A stretch of DNA of 39,255 bases. It comes from Thiothrix sp. Lineage in GTDB: Bacteria > Pseudomonadota > Gammaproteobacteria > Thiotrichales > Thiotrichaceae. Where the stretch lies: positions 1 through 39,255 of the forward strand of contig NZ_JAQTLS010000029.1 in the NCBI RefSeq assembly GCF_028714775.1. The letters run 5' to 3'. Every line of letters starts with the position of its first letter. The first letter of the stretch is position 1. This document shows, piece by piece, positions 7,971-15,590 of the stretch. Both the position numbers and the translations under genes were made by a program. Under the pieces are notes generated by a model. The model saw only the letters and a list, made by a program, of their open reading frames with translations. It did not search any database and was not told the DNA's origin.

Positions 7971-9786
7971 TGCCGCCGCCAACCCTTCCCCTGCTGCGCC
8001 GTGCATCGCCGCTACGGTATGCCTTGTTTATCCCGCGCTCCACGCCTTCCTGTCCTATCACGGCGTCAGCTTGCACCTTTATATTGGTTATATTGGTTGT
8101 CCCTTTGCCTTGCACCCGCTGCACCAGGTTGCTTAATTGCGGGGGGTTAAGCACCAGTTCATCGCCATAGGGAGAATCGCCGATGATGGCGTTATTCTTT
8201 GCACCGAGCACCATGGTTGGCGACCCCACCCACTTGCCATAATCGCCGCCACCAGCAAAGGACCTCCACTTGCCGCCAGATAGATAGCCGCCACCCGCGA
8301 GGCTAATCCCACTCATTCCACCAAACAAACCCGACAGAATAGGACCAATGCCAGGAATGGCAGATAGTGTGGTGAATATAACGCTGATAAGCATATTGGC
8401 GATTGCCTTTGCCTTGTCCTGGCGGGTGGCTCCCTTATCAAACCCGATGGCAATTCCTTCCCCAACCGCATTACCAACGCTTTGCTGTAATCCCTCGGTA
8501 TAAGAATCCCACAACTCTTTTTGTTCCTTCTTCTTCCCATAACGCTGGGCGCCGCGCTCCAACTCTTTGGGTGCAGGGACGGGAACACCCTGCCGCCTTA
8601 ATAACCCATATTCAGCAGCGCCATAGCGAGTTCCTTCATATTCGGCAATCTGACGCTCCTGTATTTCCTGCGTATAATCATTGATCATCTTGGGTTGACC
8701 GGCAGTTCCCTCGCCACCAATCCCCGCCGTGCCGGGGGGCTGCCATTCCCCGGTTGTAAGGTCAATATCGCCAGGCTTGGTTTTTGGCACCCAAACTTCC
8801 TCACCATTCAGATTTATCCACGATCCCGATTGGCTCTTTTGCCCCTGCTCTATGATGAATTTGGCATATCCCTTTAGCGCTGGCACCAGTTCGGTCAATG
8901 TGGTTTTGGTGAGTATCTGCATAGCGCCAGATACATCAAAGCCCACTAATTTGCTTAATTTATTGACCTCATCGGTGTATTGCATATCGGCAAGTTTCAA
9001 TGCCTCTTTAGCGGCGGCAACATCAATCTGCTGCCTTACCGCGTCCTGCTGGGTTAAGATAACCGCATTTTGCGCTTGCAGCACCTTTTCCTCTGCAACG
9101 GCAAGGTTCTGTGATGCCTTGCCCACCGAATCCAACTCGGGGCGTAAAAGCTGCATCTTGGTTGCTATGTCCTGTGCCGACATACCCGCTGCACGCATGG
9201 CATTTTCCAACATGGCGGCTGTTTCATTAGAGATTAGTTGCGCTGTTTGCGCCAGCCCAGCCTGCCCGCCCTTTTGCAGCAGTAACGCCCCGCGCCCAGC
9301 CTCTTGCGTTTTCTTAATCAATTCGTCAAGCTGCTGCGCAGCAACCATGTATCCCATGCCCGCTTGTTTGGCGGCATCGCTATTGGCAATCAATTCAGTT
9401 GCAGTTTTCTTTGCCTGCTCCTGCATCTTTGCCATATTATCAAGATAGCCGCCGATGGCGGATATTGCCACGCCTACGCCCAGCCCAATCCCGCCAAAGC
9501 CCGCCGCCACGCCAGCCAGCGAACTCGTCAAGCTGCCCATGCCGCCTTGCAAAGTATTAGCCAATCCGATGAATTTACGCTTATTTAATGAGGTTTTATC
9601 TATGCTCTTGCCAAGCTGGTCAAATGCGGTAGCAGCCTTTTTGCCCTTATCAGTAACGCCGCCCAGCGCATCGCCAGCCGTGCCACTGGTTTTACCCAGC
9701 GCGCGTAAATCCCTCTCGGCATCGCGGGTTCCCTTGCCATCATAGATAGCCTTGATATTGAGGTCAGTGTCTATGCCATGCGCCAT
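7963..9786 (-). CDS. Tail tape measure protein
   Basis: A 607-residue protein that sets tail length and is ejected before the DNA. It has the family's look: Ala/Gln/Lys-rich helical and coiled-coil sequence, a Gly-rich hydrophobic segment at about 85-115, and a second at about 463-495 (ending GPILSGLFGG). A Gly-rich C-terminal part contains GGGYLSGG and FAGGGDYG. The ATG at 9786 overlaps the previous stop as TAATG; a start at 9819 is in frame but lies inside the upstream gene. At roughly 1.5 angstrom per helical residue it would specify a tail somewhat under 100 nm. Confidence 0.88.
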   Translation of the reverse strand: MAHGIDTDLNIKAIYDGKGTRDAERDLRALGKTSGTAGDALGGVTDKGKKAATAFDQLGKSIDKTSLNKRKFIGLANTLQGGMGSLTSSLAGVAAGFGGIGLGVGVAISAIGGYLDNMAKMQEQAKKTATELIANSDAAKQAGMGYMVAAQQLDELIKKTQEAGRGALLLQKGGQAGLAQTAQLISNETAAMLENAMRAAGMSAQDIATKMQLLRPELDSVGKASQNLAVAEEKVLQAQNAVILTQQDAVRQQIDVAAAKEALKLADMQYTDEVNKLSKLVGFDVSGAMQILTKTTLTELVPALKGYAKFIIEQGQKSQSGSWINLNGEEVWVPKTKPGDIDLTTGEWQPPGTAGIGGEGTAGQPKMINDYTQEIQERQIAEYEGTRYGAAEYGLLRRQGVPVPAPKELERGAQRYGKKKEQKELWDSYTEGLQQSVGNAVGEGIAIGFDKGATRQDKAKAIANMLISVIFTTLSAIPGIGPILSGLFGGMSGISLAGGGYLSGGKWRSFAGGGDYGKWVGSPTMVLGAKNNAIIGDSPYGDELVLNPPQLSNLVQRVQGKGTTNITNIKVQADAVIGQEGVERGINKAYRSGDARRSRGRVGGGNG

Positions 9787-10448
9787 TACGCCAGCTCCCC
9801 ACTCCACCAAGCCCAGCATACCGCCTGATTATACGGCAACCCAGCCGCCTTATCGCCCAGCAGCATATTTAGTTTTGCCAGCAATAGGGTTGTGCCGCGC
9901 CGCTGCCAGGGATGCTCCTTTGCCCACTTATTATGATTATCCCGTTCGTCCTTGGCGGTAGCACGCTCCCGCCTATCCATCAACTCGCCAATCTGTTTGT
10001 CACACCATAATTGATTCAACAGGATTTTACCGGCAAGCTCATTATCCATGCGTTCCTGCCACCACCGCGCCTCGTGATGATCCCACATCGGCAACTCCGT
10101 TTCGGTAGTGGTTAATTTCCCCATCTTATAATCATAGCCAACCCCCTGCACAAGTTGATACGCGCCCAGCCATGCCTGCGCTTTTTCCCATTGGCACGGG
10201 AATGCCTGCGCTGCTATGTAAAGCACGAAGGGATTGTAAAACGGCATTTTGAAAGCCCGCAGCCATACAGTGCGTTCAAGGCTTGGCAATACAGGGTTCA
10301 TATACCAGAGCTTGTCTAAAAGCTCGGTAACGGTATCCCAATCAAAAGCGGCAGCCCGCCGCGCACCTACCGGCGTTAATATCTTCGCCAGTTCACCAGG
10401 TGATACGCGGCGACCCTTGCCGCCAAAATCGCCAAGCCTTACGTCCAT
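9786..10448 (-). CDS. Probable tail assembly chaperone
   Basis: A 220-residue protein rich in Trp (about a dozen) and charged residues. It lies between the tail tube gene and the tape measure gene, where siphophages encode the chaperone that coats the tape measure during assembly. I see no slippery-sequence frameshift extension of the lambda G/GT type. No motif identifies the family, so the call rests on position and size. The stop codon overlaps the tape-measure start (TAATG). Confidence 0.45.
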   Translation of the reverse strand: MDVRLGDFGGKGRRVSPGELAKILTPVGARRAAAFDWDTVTELLDKLWYMNPVLPSLERTVWLRAFKMPFYNPFVLYIAAQAFPCQWEKAQAWLGAYQLVQGVGYDYKMGKLTTTETELPMWDHHEARWWQERMDNELAGKILLNQLWCDKQIGELMDRRERATAKDERDNHNKWAKEHPWQRRGTTLLLAKLNMLLGDKAAGLPYNQAVCWAWWSGELA

Positions 10449-10455
10449 TACGCGC

Positions 10456-11217
10456 CTACCATCTATTGACGGTGGGGAGCGCTGTGCCTTGAATCTGGTA
10501 GATTAATGTGCTTGCTTCACCCTCCGCGCCCTGCGCATTGCCACCAAAACGCAAAATGCTATCAGGATGCAGAATCATGCTAGGAATATCCCACAAAATA
10601 CCGTGAATCGTGTCGGCGGGATCACCCTCAATCCATTCCGATGTAAAGAACACACCCGGGACTTCACTGGGGAAATAGTCGCCAGCCAGTATCGCGCTTT
10701 CGCCATTGGTGCTGTCAAGCGTGTGGCGAATGCGAACCTGCTCACCCTCTGCGTCAGTGTGGAAGGTTATAGTTGATGGCGGACCAACTGCAATCTGATA
10801 TTCGGTATCATCGGCAGGCGCGCCGGTGCTGGGAGTCATTAGACTAAACTGACCATCCCCAACATGCGCAAACACTGTGATTTCGCCATCATCCGCCAAA
10901 TCCTCATCAAGCGTGATTACAAACGGAGTCGCGGGCACAACATCATCCTGGTAAGTTATTTGCTTGCTGTTTGCTGCCAATGGCAAGCCCAGCAAATCAA
11001 CCAATTCCACGCGGGTCAATGTGGCAACATTGTATGTAATACGGGCATATTCATATCCCGTATTCCAGGCGTTACCGTAATTCATGCCACCACCCCGGCG
11101 GGTAAATCCGGTTGGCTTTATCTCCATTGTGGCGTCGCCAATCCACCAATCCTCTTGATTGTCGCCCACCATCAGGACACACCGACCGTTATATACTCTT
11201 TGCTCTCCGGCAGCCAT
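10456..11217 (-). CDS. Major tail tube protein
   Basis: A 253-residue acidic, beta-rich protein that should polymerise into the tail tube. The N-terminus has a typical tube-protein opening (NGRCVLMVGD then IGDATMEIKPTGF), and a later stretch (VRIRHTLDS through VPGVFFTSE) continues the beta pattern. The ribosome site AGGAGGTGCAGCG is among the strongest in the block, fitting a highly expressed structural gene. It lies downstream of the tail-completion genes and upstream of the chaperone and tape-measure genes, the standard siphophage order. No sheath gene follows, so the tail is non-contractile. Confidence 0.72.
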   Translation of the reverse strand: MAAGEQRVYNGRCVLMVGDNQEDWWIGDATMEIKPTGFTRRGGGMNYGNAWNTGYEYARITYNVATLTRVELVDLLGLPLAANSKQITYQDDVVPATPFVITLDEDLADDGEITVFAHVGDGQFSLMTPSTGAPADDTEYQIAVGPPSTITFHTDAEGEQVRIRHTLDSTNGESAILAGDYFPSEVPGVFFTSEWIEGDPADTIHGILWDIPSMILHPDSILRFGGNAQGAEGEASTLIYQIQGTALPTVNRW

Positions 11218-11255
11218 CGCTGCACCTCCTATGATTTACGCTAGTTGCGTAGGTT

Positions 11256-11678
11256 TTAAGGTCTGGCATCGGGTATCTGATGCCGCCAAGCCACTACTGC
11301 CATTACATATCTTGCGCCTTCTTCGCTGGGCATCAGCGTAACCTGGGGCTGGTTCTTAATCGTCCATTGTTGCTGTGATTTGCCCCATTCACAAACCACT
11401 TCCTTAATCCAACCGGATATTTCCATTAAACGGTTATTCGCCTCGCCAATCTCCATGCCATCAATATATAGCGTCAATGCACAATTATCTGACCAGAACT
11501 TGCCGCCAGGCGTGAAAGCGGTGGTGATGCGTAATGTGTAAGTGCCAATCCCTGCATCCTGCGTAAAGCACACCACATTGTTTATCGTATTCGGATACGC
11601 GGGTTGTGGGGATATGCCGCTGGTCAGGCGGGTTATAATGAAATCCCGTAAAGATTCAGCGCATGACTTAATATCCAT
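11256..11678 (-). CDS. Probable tail terminator / head-tail joining protein
   Basis: A 140-residue protein between the virion morphogenesis gene and the tail tube gene, where the tail terminator (lambda U / SPP1 gp17 type) is normally encoded. The sequence alternates a helix at the N-terminus (residues 1-20) with beta strands (TYTLRITTAF, CALTLYIDG) and a helix near 85-97, consistent with that fold. Family membership is not certain from sequence alone. AAAGG precedes the ATG. Confidence 0.5.
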   Translation of the reverse strand: MDIKSCAESLRDFIITRLTSGISPQPAYPNTINNVVCFTQDAGIGTYTLRITTAFTPGGKFWSDNCALTLYIDGMEIGEANNRLMEISGWIKEVVCEWGKSQQQWTIKNQPQVTLMPSEEGARYVMAVVAWRHQIPDARP

Positions 11679-11693
11679 TACTATTGCCTTTCT

Positions 11694-12272
11694 TTAATGC
11701 GTATCAAAAGAAAGTGTTTTTATCAGATAACTGCGGCAATATGCAGCAACATCTTCGCCGTCCTCTTTCTGCCACATCATAAACGGACGCGGGGGGATGG
11801 GGCGGGTTATGGCATTGCGCTGATGCGCTTTAACCGTATATACATTGCCCTTTGGACTTATACGTTGATGCTGTTTTACCGTTTCAACATAAGGTTCGCC
11901 CCCGGGGTCGCCGTAATGCAGCTTGGCGGCATAGGGTGTGTTGTTAACCAAATACGCTGTGTTGCCCTCTACGCGCAGCACGCCATCAGCGCCCACTTGC
12001 CCGCCCAGCCCTGTTGCCGCCATGAGATGTGAAGTGACGCGCAATAGCACGCCTTTCACATAGCCGTAACGATTCTCCAATATCTTCTCGGTTAATGGCT
12101 TGCGCGGCGCCCAGGGGGTAGGTCGCCCTAACGCTACAAAATTACGATGCACGCTGGTTTGCCCCACCTGAATAGCGATAAGCAGTAACGGCTCCGGATT
12201 GGCATTAATCATAGCCATCTTCTCCGCTATCTTATTGATGCCGCTTGCATCAATAGCCAGCGAAATAGTCAT
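11694..12272 (-). CDS. Phage virion morphogenesis protein (Mu gpG / P2 gpS-like tail completion)
   Basis: A 192-residue protein resembling the phage virion morphogenesis family (PF05069). Features include the early helix (INKIAEKMAMI), a basic segment with WAPRKPLTEKIL, the YAAKLHYG segment typical of the family (Y-A-x-x-H-x-G), and the C-terminal RPFMMW, which matches the common RPFL motif. Family members help complete the tail or the head-tail junction. The ATG overlaps the upstream connector stop as TAATG. Average family length is about 150-190, so the gene looks complete. Confidence 0.75.
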   Translation of the reverse strand: MTISLAIDASGINKIAEKMAMINANPEPLLLIAIQVGQTSVHRNFVALGRPTPWAPRKPLTEKILENRYGYVKGVLLRVTSHLMAATGLGGQVGADGVLRVEGNTAYLVNNTPYAAKLHYGDPGGEPYVETVKQHQRISPKGNVYTVKAHQRNAITRPIPPRPFMMWQKEDGEDVAAYCRSYLIKTLSFDTH

Positions 12273-12670
12273 TACAGAATAGCCCCTCGCGCTGTTCCCG
12301 CATCGGTTTTGCCGTCAGCGCTGCCCCTGCCAAACAAGCTCCTACCATTATCGCGGATTCGGTTAAATGTTTGCTTGCGCCCCCGCTTGACCTCTAGTAG
12401 CGCCTTGTTTGCCATCCGCCGCAATGCCTTTGATTGTTCTCCACCAGCGGTTAGCCGAGCCAGCGCATAGTCAAGGATGGCATCGCGTATTTTATACCAG
12501 TCGCCGCCGGTGGTGCTTATCGTTCCATAACCCTTCGGCGTTATCTCCGAATAAGCCCATCCCTCCGCCTCGTCAAGCGCCGCCTGCTTTTGGGCATTCG
12601 CCCAACTTGACGCCGTCCATGCGGTTGATTTATATGCCTCTAAATTCGCTACTGTCAAATAAACACTCAT
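12272..12670 (-). CDS. Head-tail connector, DUF1320 / Mu gp36-like
   Basis: A 132-residue protein like the Mu gp36 family (DUF1320), which forms an adaptor ring under the portal. The sequence starts with a short Y-L-T-V segment and a helix, then W-x-x-A-x-x-x-A-L-D-E-A and an all-helical middle (AILDYALARLTAG), as in that family. I prefer the start at 12670, preceded by AAGGTGAT at good spacing; an ATG at 12694 would add eight residues. It lies just after the major capsid gene, as expected. The C-terminal tail (RGSADGKTDAGTARG) looks disordered. Confidence 0.62.
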   Translation of the reverse strand: MSVYLTVANLEAYKSTAWTASSWANAQKQAALDEAEGWAYSEITPKGYGTISTTGGDWYKIRDAILDYALARLTAGGEQSKALRRMANKALLEVKRGRKQTFNRIRDNGRSLFGRGSADGKTDAGTARGAIL

Positions 12671-12711
12671 GTCTATCACCTTGACCAGGGGCATAAGCCC
12701 CCGGTATTAAG

Positions 12712-13776
12712 TTATGCAATCAACCCGGTCAAAAGCGTTGCGTTTGTCCAGCTAATCACATTGTGGCATTGATAGAGGTTATACTTAAAGTCTATCGTGT
12801 TGTAGCGGAATCCAGTGTTTTCATTGCTGCTAAACTCATCGCCACCATCCGCAAGCAGACAGAAGTGCTGACCTGATGGCTTGCCGGATATGGTCATGTT
12901 GCCCTTTGTATAAAGCAAGCAACCACTCCACAGCGAAACCACCTCATCAATGTCAAACTTGCCATCCACTGCGTGCCCAGCCTGATATGTAGCCAGCCCA
13001 ACATGCAGCTTAATCGGCGGGAAGGGATTAATGACCAGTGCGCGCTCCACACCAGCCAAAGGCAGCGTTGCGCCTTCACCCATCATGCCGGGGCTATAAA
13101 GCAGGAAGTTGCGCACATAGTCTTGGGAGTTGGCATTGCTTGCCAACGCTGCCCACTCTGCCGCACCCAGTAGTATATCGGAGGGGAACTTACCCGCCGC
13201 ATACATCGCCGATAATGCCGTGATAAGCCCGCTGGTCTCATCGGTAAATGGATTGACCGTAGCATCGTTCCACTCGTCTCCTGTGCAGACTACATAATAG
13301 CCTGGTCCCGGAGTTGCATTGAGTGTATAGTTGCCCGTATTCAATACATTGGCGGCAATCTCGGCTTCCAGGGATGCGTAGAGAACTTCACGCAACCCAA
13401 CGCCCATTTCGGTGTCAAGATCGTCTGGCGCACTTGTGCCCATCAGATGGTCAACATCGCGACCATCCAGCGCGCTCCAACGCTCCAATGGGAGCAGCAT
13501 CTTCTCATAGTTGATTTTGTGCTGGGTGATTTCCTTGCCGCTATCATAAGGATGCTTAAACCGGCGGTAGTCGGGGTTTTGCTGCCCCTCGCTGCGGTAT
13601 TTCCACATGGTTGCCATGCGCGCACCCTTTGATACCGGAACACGCCCAAAGACCTCACCAATGGGGGAACCATCGGGGTAGGTTGCTCCAGGAGGGAACA
13701 ATAGCCCGGATATGATGGTTTCCTTTTGAACCGCAGGAATTAAGTAATCAAGATTCTTCGCATTGCTTGGTGCCAT
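12712..13776 (-). CDS. Major capsid protein (HK97-type candidate)
   Basis: A 354-residue protein in the canonical position after the protease/scaffold and decoration genes. Length fits the Mu-like or HK97-like capsid class, and the strong AGGAGGTGAACGAAA site fits very high expression. Visible features are an N-terminal arm, a central domain with GEVFGRVPVSKGARMATMWKY (alternating strands), a helix-rich section ending FPSDILLGAAEWAAL (spine-type segment), and a C-terminal domain ending ISWTNATLL. No unusual insertion is visible. The fold assignment is by position and length, not by a diagnostic motif. Confidence 0.78.
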   Translation of the reverse strand: MAPSNAKNLDYLIPAVQKETIISGLLFPPGATYPDGSPIGEVFGRVPVSKGARMATMWKYRSEGQQNPDYRRFKHPYDSGKEITQHKINYEKMLLPLERWSALDGRDVDHLMGTSAPDDLDTEMGVGLREVLYASLEAEIAANVLNTGNYTLNATPGPGYYVVCTGDEWNDATVNPFTDETSGLITALSAMYAAGKFPSDILLGAAEWAALASNANSQDYVRNFLLYSPGMMGEGATLPLAGVERALVINPFPPIKLHVGLATYQAGHAVDGKFDIDEVVSLWSGCLLYTKGNMTISGKPSGQHFCLLADGGDEFSSNENTGFRYNTIDFKYNLYQCHNVISWTNATLLTGLIA

Positions 13777-13789
13777 TTTCGTTCACCTC

Positions 13790-14269
13790 CTAAAGTTGCG
13801 CTTCGGTGCATTCACCGGAACAGCCCGGTGTATCACCTGATGGATGGAAATGTATGGGAATCCATTCGTCTGGTCCCGTTGCTGCCAGCGTCAAGCTAAA
13901 ACCGCACCCCGTATATAGGTTCTCGTCAAGAACCCATTCAATGATGCGCCCCAAGCCGTCAGTCATAATGGGGGTATAAATCGGAATCTCCCCACCAGTA
14001 TAAGCATAGACCTCAATATGAGCGCGATCCTCTATGGTGAGATGCTTGTCATGCGAGTATGCAAAGTAGTTGTCGGTGTCGGTTGCGTCAGCGTCCTTTT
14101 TAACGTCTTTGTTTTCCGGCAATACTATGCCATGCACGCCCATCCCCGTTGTATCGCAAGGCACTGGTCCTGATTCAACCAGGATATAGACAAGGTGCCA
14201 GGGATAATAGGTATATCCATCAACAGGAACGTGCCCGTGTGGACCCATTGTGCTGGGAGAACTATACAT
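13790..14269 (-). CDS. Head decoration / stabilisation protein candidate
   Basis: A 159-residue protein directly upstream of the major capsid gene, where Mu-like and HK97-like phages encode DUF2190-type or gpD-type decoration proteins. The core sequence around residues 48-105 (GIVLPENK then IEVYAYTGGEIPIYTPIMT and GRIIEWV) fits a beta-barrel decoration fold. The ends are Cys- and Pro-rich. A GGGGGTGA site precedes the ATG. It would bind the expanded capsid surface to strengthen it. Confidence 0.55.
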   Translation of the reverse strand: MYSSPSTMGPHGHVPVDGYTYYPWHLVYILVESGPVPCDTTGMGVHGIVLPENKDVKKDADATDTDNYFAYSHDKHLTIEDRAHIEVYAYTGGEIPIYTPIMTDGLGRIIEWVLDENLYTGCGFSLTLAATGPDEWIPIHFHPSGDTPGCSGECTEAQL

Positions 14270-14270
14270 G

Positions 14271-15047
14271 CTACTTCACCCCCTCTAACAGCTTTGCCTG
14301 CTCGCTCTGTAATAGCTTGCGGGCATTGTAGGCGCGAGTATCAGCGATAAATTCAGAAGTCGGGGTAACGTCAGCAGCAATCAACTTTTGCATCCGCATA
14401 TACTCCACAACCACATCATCGCTGGCACTTGACCATGCGGCTGATGTAGTGAGGTCACAGAGCTTGACCAGCTTGCTTTCCTCCACCTGCCCCATGTCAA
14501 ACCGCTTGCCCCCCGCAAATGGCGGGGTCGGACGCGACACATGCAGCGCGGCGACTCCCTTGCGCACATCTTCAGCCGTGAGCTTTTTGCCCTGGTATCC
14601 ATCGCGGAAATACTTGAACTCTCCTGCGCTGATAAACCCGGCGTTAGATTCGGCGAGTAGCATTTGGCTAATATCGCCAGCCTCCACTCTGCGCTCCAAT
14701 TCAGCGATTTGTGCGGTCATTCTGGTTTTGCTCGGGTCGCACATTGCCGACGGGTCAATAACCTCCGGCTCGGGTGGTATTTCCTCCATGCCGGTTTCGG
14801 CGGGAGCGTCCTCGCTGATGGCACCAATGAGAATCAGAGCGCGCTTGAGTTCGTCAAACGCAGCACCCACATCGCCACTACCATCAACTGCATCGCCGAC
14901 TGCTTTCAATATCTCCGGCATTGCCGCTTTGGTTGTCTTGACCAGAGCGCTTTCCGATGCTCCTTCGCCGCCCTTCTCTTGCAGTTTCTTTGCCTGCACA
15001 TCCGCCCCAGAGGGCGCACCCTCGGGCGTCTTTTTGGGCTGTTGCAT
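14271..15047 (-). CDS. Nested scaffold protein from an internal start
   Basis: A 258-residue product in the same frame as the protease gene, starting at Met179 (ATG 15047-15045). The bases before it contain AGGAAGGGTG at about 5-8 bases from the ATG, one of the best sites in this operon. Phage lambda (C/Nu3) and Mu use the same trick to make separate protease-scaffold and scaffold polypeptides. The protein is rich in Glu, Lys and Ala with long helices, as scaffolds are. Expression is inferred from the site alone. Confidence 0.6.
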   Translation of the reverse strand: MQQPKKTPEGAPSGADVQAKKLQEKGGEGASESALVKTTKAAMPEILKAVGDAVDGSGDVGAAFDELKRALILIGAISEDAPAETGMEEIPPEPEVIDPSAMCDPSKTRMTAQIAELERRVEAGDISQMLLAESNAGFISAGEFKYFRDGYQGKKLTAEDVRKGVAALHVSRPTPPFAGGKRFDMGQVEESKLVKLCDLTTSAAWSSASDDVVVEYMRMQKLIAADVTPTSEFIADTRAYNARKLLQSEQAKLLEGVK

Positions 15048-15581
15048 TGTTTCACCCTTCCTTTCTAACAGCGCCCGTAGGCGCGGTTCTTCAATGTCCG
15101 TCAATTCCATCTGACGAGTTGTTTTCCGTATCAAGTCCTCCGGTTTGTCAAGCCCCGGCACTGCTGGCAATGAACCCGGAGGCGCCAGCGCCAAGTGATG
15201 CACATAGGGAATAACCTCTTTGGTAGCGGTGGTTTTATCCTTATCCCGCCACATCTCCCCTAAAAACACACTCACACCAGGGAACGCCCCAGTTTCAATG
15301 AGTTCCTTCGCGTGCTGGGTATATGCAATGTCGGCTATTAATTCATGGGTTGATTCGTCAAAGACAAAAGCCATCACGCGCCCCAAATACTGCTTGCCTA
15401 ATTGCCGGGCATCAAGCTCTGTCTTATCATCATGTCCTGTTATCAATACGCACATTTCAAAATCAGGATCGTAATAAATGGCACCGCCCCGCAACCGCTC
15501 GGCTGTATTTACACCCATGCGACCATCAATAGGTATGTCGGTGCTGCATACCCTAAACCCTTCTGCTATGTAGTGAAGCAT
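14271..15581 (-). CDS. Prohead protease with in-frame scaffold domain
   Basis: A 436-residue fusion of a maturation protease (about 1-160) and a scaffold-like tail. The protease part resembles the DUF2213 / Mu gpI class. Candidate nucleophile is Ser104 in GAFPGVSVFLGE, with nearby His residues at 90, 128 and 129 and the HLALAP motif. Residues 180-436 are charged and helical, typical of scaffolds. An internal ATG at 15047 (Met179) has its own strong site (see the nested entry), so the scaffold is probably also made alone. The start at 15581 follows AAGGGGGTAAT. The protease would cleave the scaffold and capsid arm during head maturation. Confidence 0.72.
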   Translation of the reverse strand: MLHYIAEGFRVCSTDIPIDGRMGVNTAERLRGGAIYYDPDFEMCVLITGHDDKTELDARQLGKQYLGRVMAFVFDESTHELIADIAYTQHAKELIETGAFPGVSVFLGEMWRDKDKTTATKEVIPYVHHLALAPPGSLPAVPGLDKPEDLIRKTTRQMELTDIEEPRLRALLERKGETMQQPKKTPEGAPSGADVQAKKLQEKGGEGASESALVKTTKAAMPEILKAVGDAVDGSGDVGAAFDELKRALILIGAISEDAPAETGMEEIPPEPEVIDPSAMCDPSKTRMTAQIAELERRVEAGDISQMLLAESNAGFISAGEFKYFRDGYQGKKLTAEDVRKGVAALHVSRPTPPFAGGKRFDMGQVEESKLVKLCDLTTSAAWSSASDDVVVEYMRMQKLIAADVTPTSEFIADTRAYNARKLLQSEQAKLLEGVK

Positions 15582-15590
15582 ATTACCCCC

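Noticed and set aside
8403-9448. Long rightward readings opposite the tape measure
   Set aside because: They are antisense shadows of a biased gene, with no ribosome site or recognisable domain.
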